Source: Alphaproteobacteria bacterium
GTDB lineage: Bacteria > Pseudomonadota > Alphaproteobacteria > Micavibrionales > Micavibrionaceae
Reading direction: 5' to 3'
Assembly (NCBI GenBank): GCA_016699735.1
Contig: CP065008.1
Coordinates: 2,418,001 to 2,482,000, forward strand
Length of the DNA stretch: 64,000 nt
Shown: piece after piece, positions 42,891-50,697 of the stretch
How the letters are laid out: each line of letters opens with the position of its first letter
How positions within the stretch are numbered: position 1 is the stretch's first letter
Translations under genes and position numbers: made by a program
Notes under the pieces: model-generated
What the model was told of the DNA's origin: nothing
Seen by the model: only the letters and a program-made list of their open reading frames with translations
Databases searched by the model: none

Positions 42891-43838
42891 ATGACGGAAA
42901 ACTTATATAAAATCGCCGCTCTTTACCGCTTCGTGCCCGTCACGGACATCACGGCCCTGCGCGGGGAAATCCAGGCCTTAGGCGAACAATGTGAAGGGAT
43001 GTGCGGCACACTCCTCCTCGCACCCGAAGGTATTAACGGCACGATCGGCGCAAAGCCGGAAGCCCTCGACCGCATGGTTTCCTTTCTCGATGAAAAACTC
43101 GGCATCCTGCAAGGCGAGGTCAAATACTCCTCCTGCCACGGCGCCCCCTTCAACCGCTTCAAGGTCCGCCCGAAAAAGGAAATCATTACCTTCAAACGCC
43201 CCGAGGCCGACCCGAACAGACAGGTCGGCGAATATGTAAGTGCACAGGACTGGAACGCCCTGATCACCGACCCCGAAGTCATAGTCCTCGACACCCGCAA
43301 CGATTACGAAACGAAGGTCGGCATTTTCAAAAACGCTATCGACCCGGACATCGAAGTCTTCACCCAATTCCCCGACTGGGTCGAAAAAAACCTCGACCCG
43401 AAGAAGCACAAGAAAATCGCCATGTTTTGCACCGGCGGCATCCGCTGCGAGAAAGCCAGCGCCTATATGCTCGCCCACGGGTTCGAGAACGTCTACCACC
43501 TTAAGGGCGGCATCCTCAAATACCTCGAAACGATCCCCGCCGAGCAAAGCCTGTGGGAGGGCGAATGTTTCGTCTTCGACAAGCGCGTCTCCGTCGTCCA
43601 CGGACTCGATCAGGGCGGCTGGGACGTCTGCCACGGCTGCCGCGAACCGCTCACCGCACAGGATAAGGAAAGCAAATCTTACGAAAAGGGCGTCTCCTGC
43701 CCCCATTGCATCGCCAAACTGACCGATGACCGCGCGAAAAGCCTGCGCGAACGCCAGAGCTATTTCAATTCACGCTTTCACGGAGAACGGAACGGAGAAC
43801 GGAACGGAGAACGGCAGGATCATGGCGAGAGTCACTAA
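42891..43838 (+). CDS. trhO: tRNA uridine(34) hydroxylase TrhO (YceA)
   Basis: A 315-residue rhodanese-family protein that makes 5-hydroxyuridine at the wobble position of some tRNAs. It has an N-terminal acylphosphatase-like domain (LLLAPEGINGTI near residue 42), a central rhodanese domain with the reactive Cys180 in FCTGGIRCEKAS, and a C-terminal Cys-rich zinc-like segment (CHGCREPL, CPHC). The tail encodes a threefold GERN-type repeat from a 12-base tandem repeat. Its end overlaps the acylphosphatase gene by 17 bases. Confidence 0.94.
   Translation: MTENLYKIAALYRFVPVTDITALRGEIQALGEQCEGMCGTLLLAPEGINGTIGAKPEALDRMVSFLDEKLGILQGEVKYSSCHGAPFNRFKVRPKKEIITFKRPEADPNRQVGEYVSAQDWNALITDPEVIVLDTRNDYETKVGIFKNAIDPDIEVFTQFPDWVEKNLDPKKHKKIAMFCTGGIRCEKASAYMLAHGFENVYHLKGGILKYLETIPAEQSLWEGECFVFDKRVSVVHGLDQGGWDVCHGCREPLTAQDKESKSYEKGVSCPHCIAKLTDDRAKSLRERQSYFNSRFHGERNGERNGERQDHGESH
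43782..43817 (+). repeat. 12-base tandem repeat, three copies, in the 3' end of trhO
   Basis: GGAGAACGGAAC occurs twice exactly (43782-43793, 43794-43805) and a third time with two changes (43806-43817). It keeps frame, encoding Gly-Glu-Arg-Asn units, and lies just before the overlapping acylphosphatase start. Replication slippage could vary the TrhO tail length. Confidence 0.9.
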
Positions 43839-44103
43839 ACGGCTTAAAATTTTTGGCCGCGTTCAGGGTGTCGGCTACCGGGCATGGATGGTTCAGACGG
43901 CCACGGAAATGGACCTGACCGGATGGGTCAGAAACCGCGAGGACAGCAGCGTCGAGGCGGTCGTCACCGGCGATGACGAGGCGGTCCGCAAACTGATTGC
44001 AAGCTGCTACGATGGACCGAAAGCCTCGAAGGTGGAAACCATCAGCGTCTCCGAAGGACTCGACGAACTTCTCACCAGATTCGAGCAGCGCGAAAACGCC
44101 TGA
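43822..44103 (+). CDS. acyP: acylphosphatase
   Basis: A 93-residue protein with both family signatures: GRVQGVGYRAWM (catalytic Arg) and GWVRNREDSSVEAVVTG (catalytic Asn). It hydrolyses carboxyl-phosphate bonds. It starts inside the end of trhO, so translation is probably coupled. The next gene is convergent and begins immediately after the stop. Confidence 0.95.
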   Translation: MARVTKRLKIFGRVQGVGYRAWMVQTATEMDLTGWVRNREDSSVEAVVTGDDEAVRKLIASCYDGPKASKVETISVSEGLDELLTRFEQRENA

Positions 44104-44781
44104 TCACGGCTTCACCGGAAGCTCAGGCGCCTCTCCGAACGAATAATCCGGCACCAGATCCCCATCGAGATCAATATCCCCGTTCGGGAACACGACATAA
44201 CCGAAATCGTCCTCATACCCTTCGGGCTTGGCCGCATCTTCGGGCTTAAGATCGCCGGAAGGGGACTCAGATGGCTTTTTGTGAAACCCGTCTTTCCACG
44301 GCTGGCCGTGAGCGGGTGGCGGAGGCCCGAACCCCGGACCCATCGGCTTATACATGAGCTTCCCGTAACCCTGAATAAACCGCACGAACTTGTCGGCGAA
44401 CTTCACCCGGTCCTCCTGCGGAAGTTGCTCTGAAACGTTCTTGAACATATCCAGACGCTGGGCAGTCATTTTCCCCAGCGTCATTTTCATCTTCCGGGCC
44501 GCCGTATCGAACGCCTGAGTATCAAACGTCTCGGCGCTCACAGCATCCATCAGGTCCGACTTCACTCCGCGCATTTCCTCGATCAGGGGCAGCAGAGCCG
44601 GACGCTCCTCCTCAAAAGCCTTACGGATCAGTGCCGCAGAATCCGCTGAAAGATTCTCAGCGGACGGCAAAGCGGGCGGAGGCCCGCCCCAACGTTTTGC
44701 GGAATGCCCGATCACAAGTCCGGCCAGCAACAGGTTCGCAAGAACCGACAGGGTAAAGACGACTTTCATTTTCTTGCTCAT
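44104..44781 (-). CDS. periplasmic CpxP/ZraP-like stress or metal sensor protein
   Basis: A 225-residue protein anchored by an N-terminal signal/TM segment (VVFTLSVLANLLLAGLVIG). A helical domain of the periplasmic heavy-metal sensor family follows, at about 45-150 (LIRKAFEEERPALLPLIEEM, RKMKMTLGKMTAQRLDMFKN). The tail is Pro/Gly-rich with an acidic DLDGDLVPD. Its start overlaps the anti-sigma-like gene by four bases. Together with the ECF sigma gene it looks like the output or sensor part of an envelope-stress system. Confidence 0.8.
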   Translation of the reverse strand: MSKKMKVVFTLSVLANLLLAGLVIGHSAKRWGGPPPALPSAENLSADSAALIRKAFEEERPALLPLIEEMRGVKSDLMDAVSAETFDTQAFDTAARKMKMTLGKMTAQRLDMFKNVSEQLPQEDRVKFADKFVRFIQGYGKLMYKPMGPGFGPPPPAHGQPWKDGFHKKPSESPSGDLKPEDAAKPEGYEDDFGYVVFPNGDIDLDGDLVPDYSFGEAPELPVKP

Positions 44782-45116
44782 AAAAATGCCTCCAAATCCG
44801 ATCCGTCGGACACAACAAGGTCAAACGAAGGCTGGTCCGGCTCACTCTCCGCAACGCCGGTATCAAGCGCCGTTCCGGCAAAAATCCCGAGCAGCAGAAC
44901 AACGCTCATGACCAGCGCGGGCTGCGGCAGCGCAAACCCGTCCCAGAAATCCGCCCACCAGACTTTAAAACTGAAGGAGGACTCTTGTACCGCAGCACGA
45001 CGTCCCGCCTGCGTGTGCTTCATCGCCTCCGCCAAAATCCGGTCCGGCAGATGGCTCCGCATCTCCGGCAGATAGCGTTGTGTCAGTAATGCTTCGAGTT
45101 CCATTTCTTCACCCAT
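44778..45116 (-). CDS. putative membrane anti-sigma factor
   Basis: A 112-residue protein with a short N-terminal cytosolic part containing LPDRIL, one TM helix (PALVMSVVLLLGIFAGTAL, about residues 67-85) and a short periplasmic tail. No ZAS metal motif is present. Position directly after, and overlapping, the ECF sigma gene by eight bases is the main reason to call it an anti-sigma factor. AAGGA lies eight bases upstream. Confidence 0.68.
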   Translation of the reverse strand: MGEEMELEALLTQRYLPEMRSHLPDRILAEAMKHTQAGRRAAVQESSFSFKVWWADFWDGFALPQPALVMSVVLLLGIFAGTALDTGVAESEPDQPSFDLVVSDGSDLEAFL

Positions 45117-45693
45117 AGCGTTTATCCTTGATCTCGTATCCGTAGCGGGCCATCTCGTCCCTTAAAGTCGTCTTGGCCCGCATCAGCAGGGATTCCAGAG
45201 CCTTCACACCAACACCCAGAATATCCGCGGCCTCCTTGTTGCTCAGCCCCTCGTAAAAACATAAATTCAGCGCCGCCTTCTGCCGCTCGGGAAGCGCCTG
45301 GATCGCCCGCTCAAGATCGGCCTGCAGCGTCCCCTCCTCCAACTGCTCCAGTGCATCGGGACGACTATCGCTCAATGTTTCCGGCACTTCCGCCTGCGGC
45401 TTGCGTTTCCGCAGATGATCCAGCGCCTGATTGGTCACCACCCGGTAAAACCACGTCGAGAATTTCGCCCCGTTGGCCGGATCCCAGCCCTGCGGATTTT
45501 TCCACAGCTTGATAAAGGCATCCTGCACGATATCCTCCGCCTCCTGTTGTTGCCCGCACATCCTGTAGGCCGCCGCGTAAAACATCCGCGAATGTCGGCC
45601 GACAAGCTGCGCGAAAGCCTTATGGTCACCCTCGCGGACACGCACCATAAGGCTCTCGTCGCTGTCATTTACATCGTCAGGCTTGATCGCCAT
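45109..45693 (-). CDS. ECF-family RNA polymerase sigma factor
   Basis: A 194-residue sigma-70 family protein. Region 2 has LMVRVREGDHKAFAQLV and the core-binding QEAEDIVQDAFIKLW. Region 4 has LNLCFYEGLSNKEAADILGV followed by a recognition helix. No region 3 is present, which defines the ECF class. It is 39 bases downstream of the EF-hand gene and overlaps the anti-sigma-like gene, so four genes form one operon. Its promoter target could not be read reliably. Confidence 0.95.
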   Translation of the reverse strand: MAIKPDDVNDSDESLMVRVREGDHKAFAQLVGRHSRMFYAAAYRMCGQQQEAEDIVQDAFIKLWKNPQGWDPANGAKFSTWFYRVVTNQALDHLRKRKPQAEVPETLSDSRPDALEQLEEGTLQADLERAIQALPERQKAALNLCFYEGLSNKEAADILGVGVKALESLLMRAKTTLRDEMARYGYEIKDKRYG

Positions 45694-45732
45694 AAGTGCG
45701 CCGTCCTGATGCCCCCCCGGAATGCGCCCAGA

Positions 45733-46110
45733 TTACTGGGCAGCACCTCCATCAGCCGGAGCGTCGGCAGGAGGAGCGGTCTCGGCAGGCGGGGCGTCGT
45801 CACCCTTTTCCTTCCGGTCGTGCCATTTCTTACGCATGGCCTCGCCGTGCGCCTTGGCCTCGTCCTTCGTCACCTTGCCATCGCCATCGGCATCCATTTC
45901 CTTGAACCATTCGTCGCTGGCCTTATTGTGTTCGTCCTGGGAGATCGCGCCATCGCCGTCGATATCCTTCTTGTCGAACATTTTTTCCATTCTTTTCTCA
46001 TGGCGCTCACCCTTGTGATGCCCCGGCCCGCCGCCTTCGCCCCTCTCGGCAAAAGCGCCACCAGCAGATAAAACCAACGCCAGAGCGCTGAACATAAGTA
46101 CTTTTTTCAT
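45733..46110 (-). CDS. secreted EF-hand calcium-binding protein
   Basis: A 125-residue protein with a signal peptide (cleavage after GAFA, about residue 21). Two canonical EF-hand loops follow, DIDGDGAISQDE and DADGDGKVTKDE, separated by a helix, and the tail is Ala/Pro-rich. A His/Arg/Lys-rich stretch precedes the first loop. It is the first gene of the sigma operon. Calcium binding is well supported; a link between calcium or metal stress and the sigma factor is inferred. Confidence 0.88.
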   Translation of the reverse strand: MKKVLMFSALALVLSAGGAFAERGEGGGPGHHKGERHEKRMEKMFDKKDIDGDGAISQDEHNKASDEWFKEMDADGDGKVTKDEAKAHGEAMRKKWHDRKEKGDDAPPAETAPPADAPADGGAAQ

Positions 46111-46248
46111 GGATTGAATCCTCTCGTTTGAAACACTGTTAACAATCTTACGCAAACTCCCCGAAAACCCTTCGCAGGCCAGGTAAAAGAACCACACCAG
46201 AATACAGGGGGTAAAAAAGAAAGCAAAGCCTTAAAATTGAAGGGTTTT

Positions 46249-47553
46249 TTAACCGTTTTTCAGGTCGATGACAATCCGGGTGACGCCCGCCTGATTGGTC
46301 CCGAACGAAACCGCCTGCAGTAGCTTGGTGTCTTTCTTGAGATTCACGACAAGGTGCGTACCCCCCCCGCCCCTCGTCTCCGTAGTAAACCCGCTGACGA
46401 TCGACAGGCTATGAAGCTCCATCTGATCGCCCGCCGACCACTGGGCATTTTCAAGATCGACCAGCAACGCCTTGCGCCCGTTATCGAGTTTAGCCTCAAA
46501 CCGCGCATCGCCCTTGATATCCAGAACGACCCGTGTTTTTCCCTCATGTTCCGCGCTGCGGATTTTGATGACATCCCCCCGCCCCTCCGGGGCTTGAACG
46601 GACTCCTTCGTTTTCATCGGCGTCAGATTGACGGCCATGAACGACGTCTTGGGCCGCAGGGGCGGAAGAGGCGCAGAAGTTTCCGCCGCAGCAGAACTCT
46701 TCATCGGCACAGGAGGCTTGCGCGAAGGAATGATCGCAGGAGCATCGAAAGAATCGGAGAACCCCGCCGCAGGCTCGATCGCCGCCAAGTCCTCAATGCG
46801 AGCGGATTCAGGCTCCGCCGCCGCAATGTCCGGCTTGCGCTCAGGAAGAAGCGCCGGAGCTTCAGGCACATCGGGCCGCACATCCGCCGGAGCGGACAGC
46901 GCCGCCAGAAGCACATCACCTCCGCCATGGCGCGGCGGCTTGCGTCCGGGAATAACCACGCCCGCATCCGCAAACGCGGTCTCAAACGGCTCCGGCGGAG
47001 CAAGCCGGTCTCCTTGGCCATCGAACGTAATCACGCTCTCGGTAATCCGCTCGGGAACACGCTCCGGCACCGTAACCGCGGAGGCCAGTTTCGTCTCCTT
47101 CATATCGCCCTTCTGGATTTTCAGGACGCGGAATTTATTGTCCTTCTCCGGCGCAAGGTCAGGGTCGAAATGCGGCGCTAAAGACGCCACCTTGGTCTTG
47201 CGGTTCGTATCGACGTGCTTGCGCGCCTTCAGATGCTCGGCCGCCGGATCGTAGGAATCGGCGGTTTGCTCGACCATATTCATATTGCCCTCGGCCTCCA
47301 GCAGATCCTCAGGATCAATCTCGCCCTCCGAATCTCCTCCCCGCCCCTCCAGAATCGAGGCGACCTCCTCCAGAACGGAGGACGGCGGCGGCTTGGCCGC
47401 ATGATTGTCGGAAACAGAATTGGTAGGCTGTCCGGGCTTTAGATAAGGCGACAGGCTGGTCGTCTGGCAAGCGCAGAGCAACAAAGAGCAGGCGAAAAGC
47501 CCCAACGAAAAAGGGCGCACCCACGAGAATCGAACGATCGTCTCTACGCACAT
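46249..47553 (-). CDS. AMIN-domain lipoprotein without an amidase domain
   Basis: A 434-residue protein with a lipoprotein-like signal (LLCAC, Cys29). A long Pro/Ala-rich low-complexity middle follows, with repeated IPSRKPP and LPERKPD-like units at about 190-290. An AMIN domain at about 325-432 (IRSAEHEGKTRVVLDIKG, GTHLVVNLKKD, TRIVIDLKNG) closes the protein. AMIN domains bind peptidoglycan and usually precede an amidase or secretin; here the protein ends with it. It may recruit other factors to the cell wall. Confidence 0.8.
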   Translation of the reverse strand: MCVETIVRFSWVRPFSLGLFACSLLLCACQTTSLSPYLKPGQPTNSVSDNHAAKPPPSSVLEEVASILEGRGGDSEGEIDPEDLLEAEGNMNMVEQTADSYDPAAEHLKARKHVDTNRKTKVASLAPHFDPDLAPEKDNKFRVLKIQKGDMKETKLASAVTVPERVPERITESVITFDGQGDRLAPPEPFETAFADAGVVIPGRKPPRHGGGDVLLAALSAPADVRPDVPEAPALLPERKPDIAAAEPESARIEDLAAIEPAAGFSDSFDAPAIIPSRKPPVPMKSSAAAETSAPLPPLRPKTSFMAVNLTPMKTKESVQAPEGRGDVIKIRSAEHEGKTRVVLDIKGDARFEAKLDNGRKALLVDLENAQWSAGDQMELHSLSIVSGFTTETRGGGGTHLVVNLKKDTKLLQAVSFGTNQAGVTRIVIDLKNG

Positions 47554-47743
47554 AACAAATCTACTCAGGTCAAGGGGTTAACGGTAGGAGACACACAGGA
47601 ACAGGTCAATCGGACAGCCCCGAATACGGCATTTTATCCACATCCACTGATATCATATTTTGACGGAGATAACACGCAAACGCAAAAACATATTCCCTTT
47701 GGCACCGTTCGGTTGGTACAAAGATCGAAAGACAGAGAGGAAC

Positions 47744-48325
47744 ATGAGTAAAGCCGTTTTTTTCCCCGCCGATGAATTCAGGCGCTGCCTGATTGGCACC
47801 ATGGAGAACGCCTGTTTCCTGAAGCAGGGCGCGGAGCGCTTCACCAATTCGGTCGAGGAGGCGATGCGCTCCTTCTGGCTGCTGCTGTTCTCGATGCCTC
47901 TCAATTTCAGCGCCGTCCTCTTCCTCAGCCGCGAGAGCGAAAAACTGAAAGACGCGGAAACACTCCTTCTGATCGAACAGGAAGCTACGCGCCTCGTCTT
48001 CGTGAATATCTTCTTTATTCTCGCCGTTTATATGTTGTGCAAAATTCACAACCGGCTGGAGTTTTTTCCGCGCTACCTCGCCGGCCTGAACTGGCTTCAG
48101 GTGATCCCGATCCTCTTTGAAACCCCGATCCACCTCATGGTCTGGTCCGGCCTTCACACACTCGATGAAGTCATCCTTCTGGAGATGTTCTTCATGATAT
48201 ACGTCCTCTTGATGACCGGATATTTCATCAGGAACAGCCTGAAGATCAGCATCCCCATGGCCGCCTGGCTCGTCTTCATGATGTACATCGTGGAGGATAT
48301 CACCCGCCACGCCCTGCTTTACTAA
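47744..48325 (+). CDS. hypothetical four-helix membrane protein
   Basis: A 193-residue protein with about four TM segments (FWLLLFSMPLNFSAVLFL, LVFVNIFFILAVYML, VILLEMFFMIYVLLMTGYF, AAWLVFMMYIVEDI). The start is set by AGAGAGG before the ATG at 47744. I know no function for this family. Its stop codon interlocks with that of the convergent WecA/MraY-family gene in the four bases CTAA. Confidence 0.7.
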   Translation: MSKAVFFPADEFRRCLIGTMENACFLKQGAERFTNSVEEAMRSFWLLLFSMPLNFSAVLFLSRESEKLKDAETLLLIEQEATRLVFVNIFFILAVYMLCKIHNRLEFFPRYLAGLNWLQVIPILFETPIHLMVWSGLHTLDEVILLEMFFMIYVLLMTGYFIRNSLKISIPMAAWLVFMMYIVEDITRHALLY

Positions 48326-49395
48326 ACGCCGCGCAAACGGCTGAAAATCGAAACATAGCGGTGAGGCTTGTACGACAGCGCCATATGTGAAAACAACAGC
48401 GCGATCCACAGGTAAGCCAGCACAGGCTGCGGCACACCCATCTGGATTCCAAAAAACCCGATAGCGCCCATCACAAAAACAACGCAAAGAATAACAGCGC
48501 TCGCCTGCCCCGCCGTGAATCCCGCATCCAGAAGATGATGATGAAGATGCCCGCGGTCGGCGGTAAACGGATGCTTGCCCTCCCGCACCCGGCGGAAGAA
48601 TTGCGCGCACTCGTCGAACACGGGCAGCCCGATAATCCACGCCACCGTAATGGGCAGCAGCGTCGGCCCCGGAAATTCCGCGATCTTGATCGCATACCAC
48701 CCCATCAGCAAGCCAAGGCATAGGCTGCCGGAATCGCCCATGAAAACCAACGCCTTCGCCCGCCATGGCGTCCGAAGGTTATACAAAAGAAATCCCGTCA
48801 TCGCCCCCGCCGCGATCAACAGCCCCGGCAGCAAATCGGCATCGCCGCGTAAAAGACAGGCAGCGATAAACCACAAAAAAGTCAGAAACCCGATCCCGCC
48901 CGCCAGCCCGTCCAGCCCGTCGATCAGATTCATCCCGTTGATGAACAGCACCATAGCGATAATCGAAAAAGGAATGGAAAAAACATCCAGCCACAAACCG
49001 CCGAACCCGAACAAATCCCCCAGCGTAAGAATCTGCGCCCCGCCGGGAAGAACGACCACGCACGCCGCCACGATCTGCGCCCCGAACTTGATCCACGGTT
49101 GGATCGGCTTGTAATCGTCCGCCATACCGACAGCAAGCAGAAGCGCCAGCGCCTCGATCAACGGCCAGTGCCCCCGCGCCCCGCCGCCCGCCAGAACGAA
49201 AACCAGAATGAAAACCGGAAACACGACCAGCCCGCCGATCGGCGGCACGGGACGGTCATGCACCTTCCGCCCCCCCGGCGCATCGATAAACCCCGAGCGC
49301 ACCGCTAAGCGGATCGCCAGCGGCAACAGCGCGGCGACCAGCGCAAAGCTGACCAGAGCCAGAAAAAACGAAAAACCCGCAGGACCGAAATTCAT
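48322..49395 (-). CDS. undecaprenyl-phosphate sugar-1-phosphate transferase (WecA/MraY family)
   Basis: A 357-residue polytopic enzyme, about ten TM segments, that transfers a sugar-1-phosphate to undecaprenyl phosphate to start polysaccharide synthesis. Key loops are GMADDYKPIQP (Mg-binding Asp pair), NGMNLIDGLDGLAGG, FMGDSGSLCLG and the His-rich RGHLHHHLLD. These point to the WecA/TagO subgroup rather than MraY. The ATG at 49395 is used. It could feed the GDP-sugar genes at 62416-64000, but they are far away. Confidence 0.93.
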   Translation of the reverse strand: MNFGPAGFSFFLALVSFALVAALLPLAIRLAVRSGFIDAPGGRKVHDRPVPPIGGLVVFPVFILVFVLAGGGARGHWPLIEALALLLAVGMADDYKPIQPWIKFGAQIVAACVVVLPGGAQILTLGDLFGFGGLWLDVFSIPFSIIAMVLFINGMNLIDGLDGLAGGIGFLTFLWFIAACLLRGDADLLPGLLIAAGAMTGFLLYNLRTPWRAKALVFMGDSGSLCLGLLMGWYAIKIAEFPGPTLLPITVAWIIGLPVFDECAQFFRRVREGKHPFTADRGHLHHHLLDAGFTAGQASAVILCVVFVMGAIGFFGIQMGVPQPVLAYLWIALLFSHMALSYKPHRYVSIFSRLRGV

Positions 49396-49490
49396 GCGCG
49401 GCAGAATAAGCCAGAGCGGCCGCAAAGAAAAGGCGGCGAAAAGGCTTCAGAGGGAAAAGCCGGTGGAGAAACTTTGTCGGGGTCAAGATT

Positions 49491-49681
49491 CACAGCTTTT
49501 ATAAAGTCAGCGAAAACACGGGCTTTCGAGAACCGCATCGCAGAATACTTAAGGGTATTTGGGAAGCGGAAGCGCAGACAACGGCCCGAAAGGGCGTTGG
49601 ACGCCGAAGGCGCCCGAAGGGAGAGCGCCGTAAAACGGCGCAAATCAAAGACCGTGTTTGCAGGTCTTTAGAAAAGCTGTG
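49491..49681. other. highly structured intergenic element closed by a 10-bp inverted pair
   Basis: CACAGCTTTT (49491-49500) is exactly complementary to AAAAGCTGTG (49672-49681). Between them lie successive hairpins at 49511-49528, 49544-49559, 49580-49598 (GAAA loop), 49602-49612, 49625-49641 (7-bp stem) and 49647-49669 (7-bp stem). Together they would fold into one multi-branched structure. It lies between the WecA-like gene and the orphan pilin gene. It could be a structured RNA or a mobile palindromic element; no family is recognised. Confidence 0.6.
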
Positions 49682-49691
49682 GGTTTTAACC

Positions 49692-49874
49692 CTAGCTTGT
49701 GAATATACCGATGAACCCTTCATAAAGGGCCGCCACATCCTCGCCCATCGTGTAGACGACGACGACGATGGCGATCGAAATACCCGTGGCGATCAGGCTG
49801 TATTCAATCGCCGTAGCGCCCTCTTCCTGGCGCAAATAACGTGAAATAAGGCCGTGCATAGCTCTTTCCGTCAT
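49692..49874 (-). CDS. orphan second Flp-type pilin
   Basis: A 60-residue prepilin with a leader ending EEG, then ATAIEYSLIATGISIAI and a hydrophobic tail with GEDVAALYEGFIGIF. The Glu at +5 and the cleavage site match the Flp pilin at 16488, but the leader is longer. There are no other pilus genes nearby, so it probably uses the Tad machinery encoded 35 kb away as a minor or alternative subunit. The start is either 49874 or 49859. Confidence 0.88.
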   Translation of the reverse strand: MTERAMHGLISRYLRQEEGATAIEYSLIATGISIAIVVVVYTMGEDVAALYEGFIGIFTS

Positions 49875-50000
49875 GAGTGTTACCCAAACTTCAGGATGCC
49901 CGGAAAAAGGTAAGATTTCGTAAAGAATTGGTAAAATGCCATAAAAGAGGACGAAAGTCCTATCCATCGTCCCCCCCTTTGCAGGGCCATACATCTTAGC

Positions 50001-50020
50001 ATCCCCGCGCAAGCGGGGAT
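50001..50020. repeat. dispersed palindrome, type A
   Basis: ATCCCCGC and GCGGGGAT form a perfect 8-bp stem around GCAA. An identical copy with matching flanks is at 56882-56901. Confidence 0.85.
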
Positions 50021-50112
50021 CCAGAAAATAAAACGTAAGAAAACACGGCCAGAAGCAGAGATATCCGCACGGACAGCCTCTGTTGTCCTCTGTCTGTCTC
50101 TGGTGTTATTTT

Positions 50113-50148
50113 TAAAGTGGATTCCGGCCTCCGCCGGAATGACAAGGG
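50113..50148. repeat. dispersed palindrome, type B
   Basis: ATTCCGGC and GCCGGAAT pair around CTCC. A near-identical copy is at 50655-50690 on the other side of the small membrane-protein gene. Related forms with CCCGCCTTCGCGGG occur in the 57 kb array. Confidence 0.85.
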
Positions 50149-50240
50149 GACAAAGTGACTTAAAACTCAGCCGTCACCCCGGCGCAGGCCGGGGTCCACG
50201 GCCAAGCCTGAGCGCCGCCGGAAAACTCAAGCCCCGCCCG

Positions 50241-50316
50241 CTTCGCGTCTTCGCGATTCAAATGAACCCTGTGCGCCCGTAGCCTTGAATCGCAAAGCCG
50301 CAAAGCGTTCCGCGCC
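50241..50316. repeat. dispersed imperfect palindrome, type C
   Basis: CTTCGCGTCTTCGCGATTC at the left is imperfectly complementary to GAATCGCAAAGCCGCAAAG at the right, about 75 bases in all. Five further copies lie between 56609 and 57388. Confidence 0.8.
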
Positions 50317-50376
50317 GATGGTCTCTGTTTGTCTCTGTCGTTTCTTATCAGCAAGAAGTTCGAGCATTCATTGTAT

Positions 50377-50637
50377 TCAGTCACGCTCTTCTCCTTGGGT
50401 TCTGTTGATCTTCTTCCATGCCTCAAAATGCTCGGTAGATGAATGGTGCTTCTTTTGCTCGTCTGTCATATAGAAATAGTGGCTTCTATCTTGTGGGCCT
50501 AAGCCGAAGTGGAACACCGCATAGCGGATGCCGAATAGCAGGAGATATGACGACAAAAAAACAATGAACATCCCGAACACGACCACTTTCCAAAGCGACC
50601 TTTTCTTAGCGCGACTGGGTTCGTTAAATGTGCTCAG
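50377..50637 (-). CDS. small single-pass membrane protein with an unusual start
   Basis: A protein of up to 86 residues: a basic N-terminal part (NEPSRAKKRSLWK), a TM helix (VVVFGMFIVFLSSYLLLFGI) and a polar C-terminal tail (YFYMTDEQKKHHSSTEH). The protein-like frame extends upstream of the first GTG (50586). It reaches a CTG at 50637 that has AAGGAG eight bases before it, and no ATG is available. Either CTG is used or the original start was lost. The gene is flanked by type B repeats. Confidence 0.42.
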   Translation of the reverse strand: MSTFNEPSRAKKRSLWKVVVFGMFIVFLSSYLLLFGIRYAVFHFGLGPQDRSHYFYMTDEQKKHHSSTEHFEAWKKINRTQGEERD

Positions 50638-50654
50638 GTTTCGTGCTCCTTGTC

Positions 50655-50690
50655 CTTAAAGTGGATTCCGGCCTCCGCCGGAATGACAGG
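50655..50690. repeat. dispersed palindrome, type B, second copy
   Basis: This matches 50113-50148 over about 30 bases, including the flanking TAAAGTGG and AATGACA. It ends a few bases before the stop of the FAD-dependent oxidoreductase gene. Confidence 0.85.
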
Positions 50691-50697
50691 GTGTCCT

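Larger units (their letters stand above)
49875..50376. other. 502-base gene-poor region with dispersed repeats
   Basis: This stretch holds a short AT-rich part (about 49880-49960), then three dispersed palindromic repeats (50001-50020, 50113-50148 and 50241-50316) and TCTCTG-rich spacers. The same repeat types occur in the array near 57 kb. I see no convincing gene. Confidence 0.7.

Noticed and set aside
49392..49738. Open frames on both strands through the structured element
   Set aside because: The hairpin series and closing inverted pair explain the sequence better; the frames lack start signals and overlap one another.
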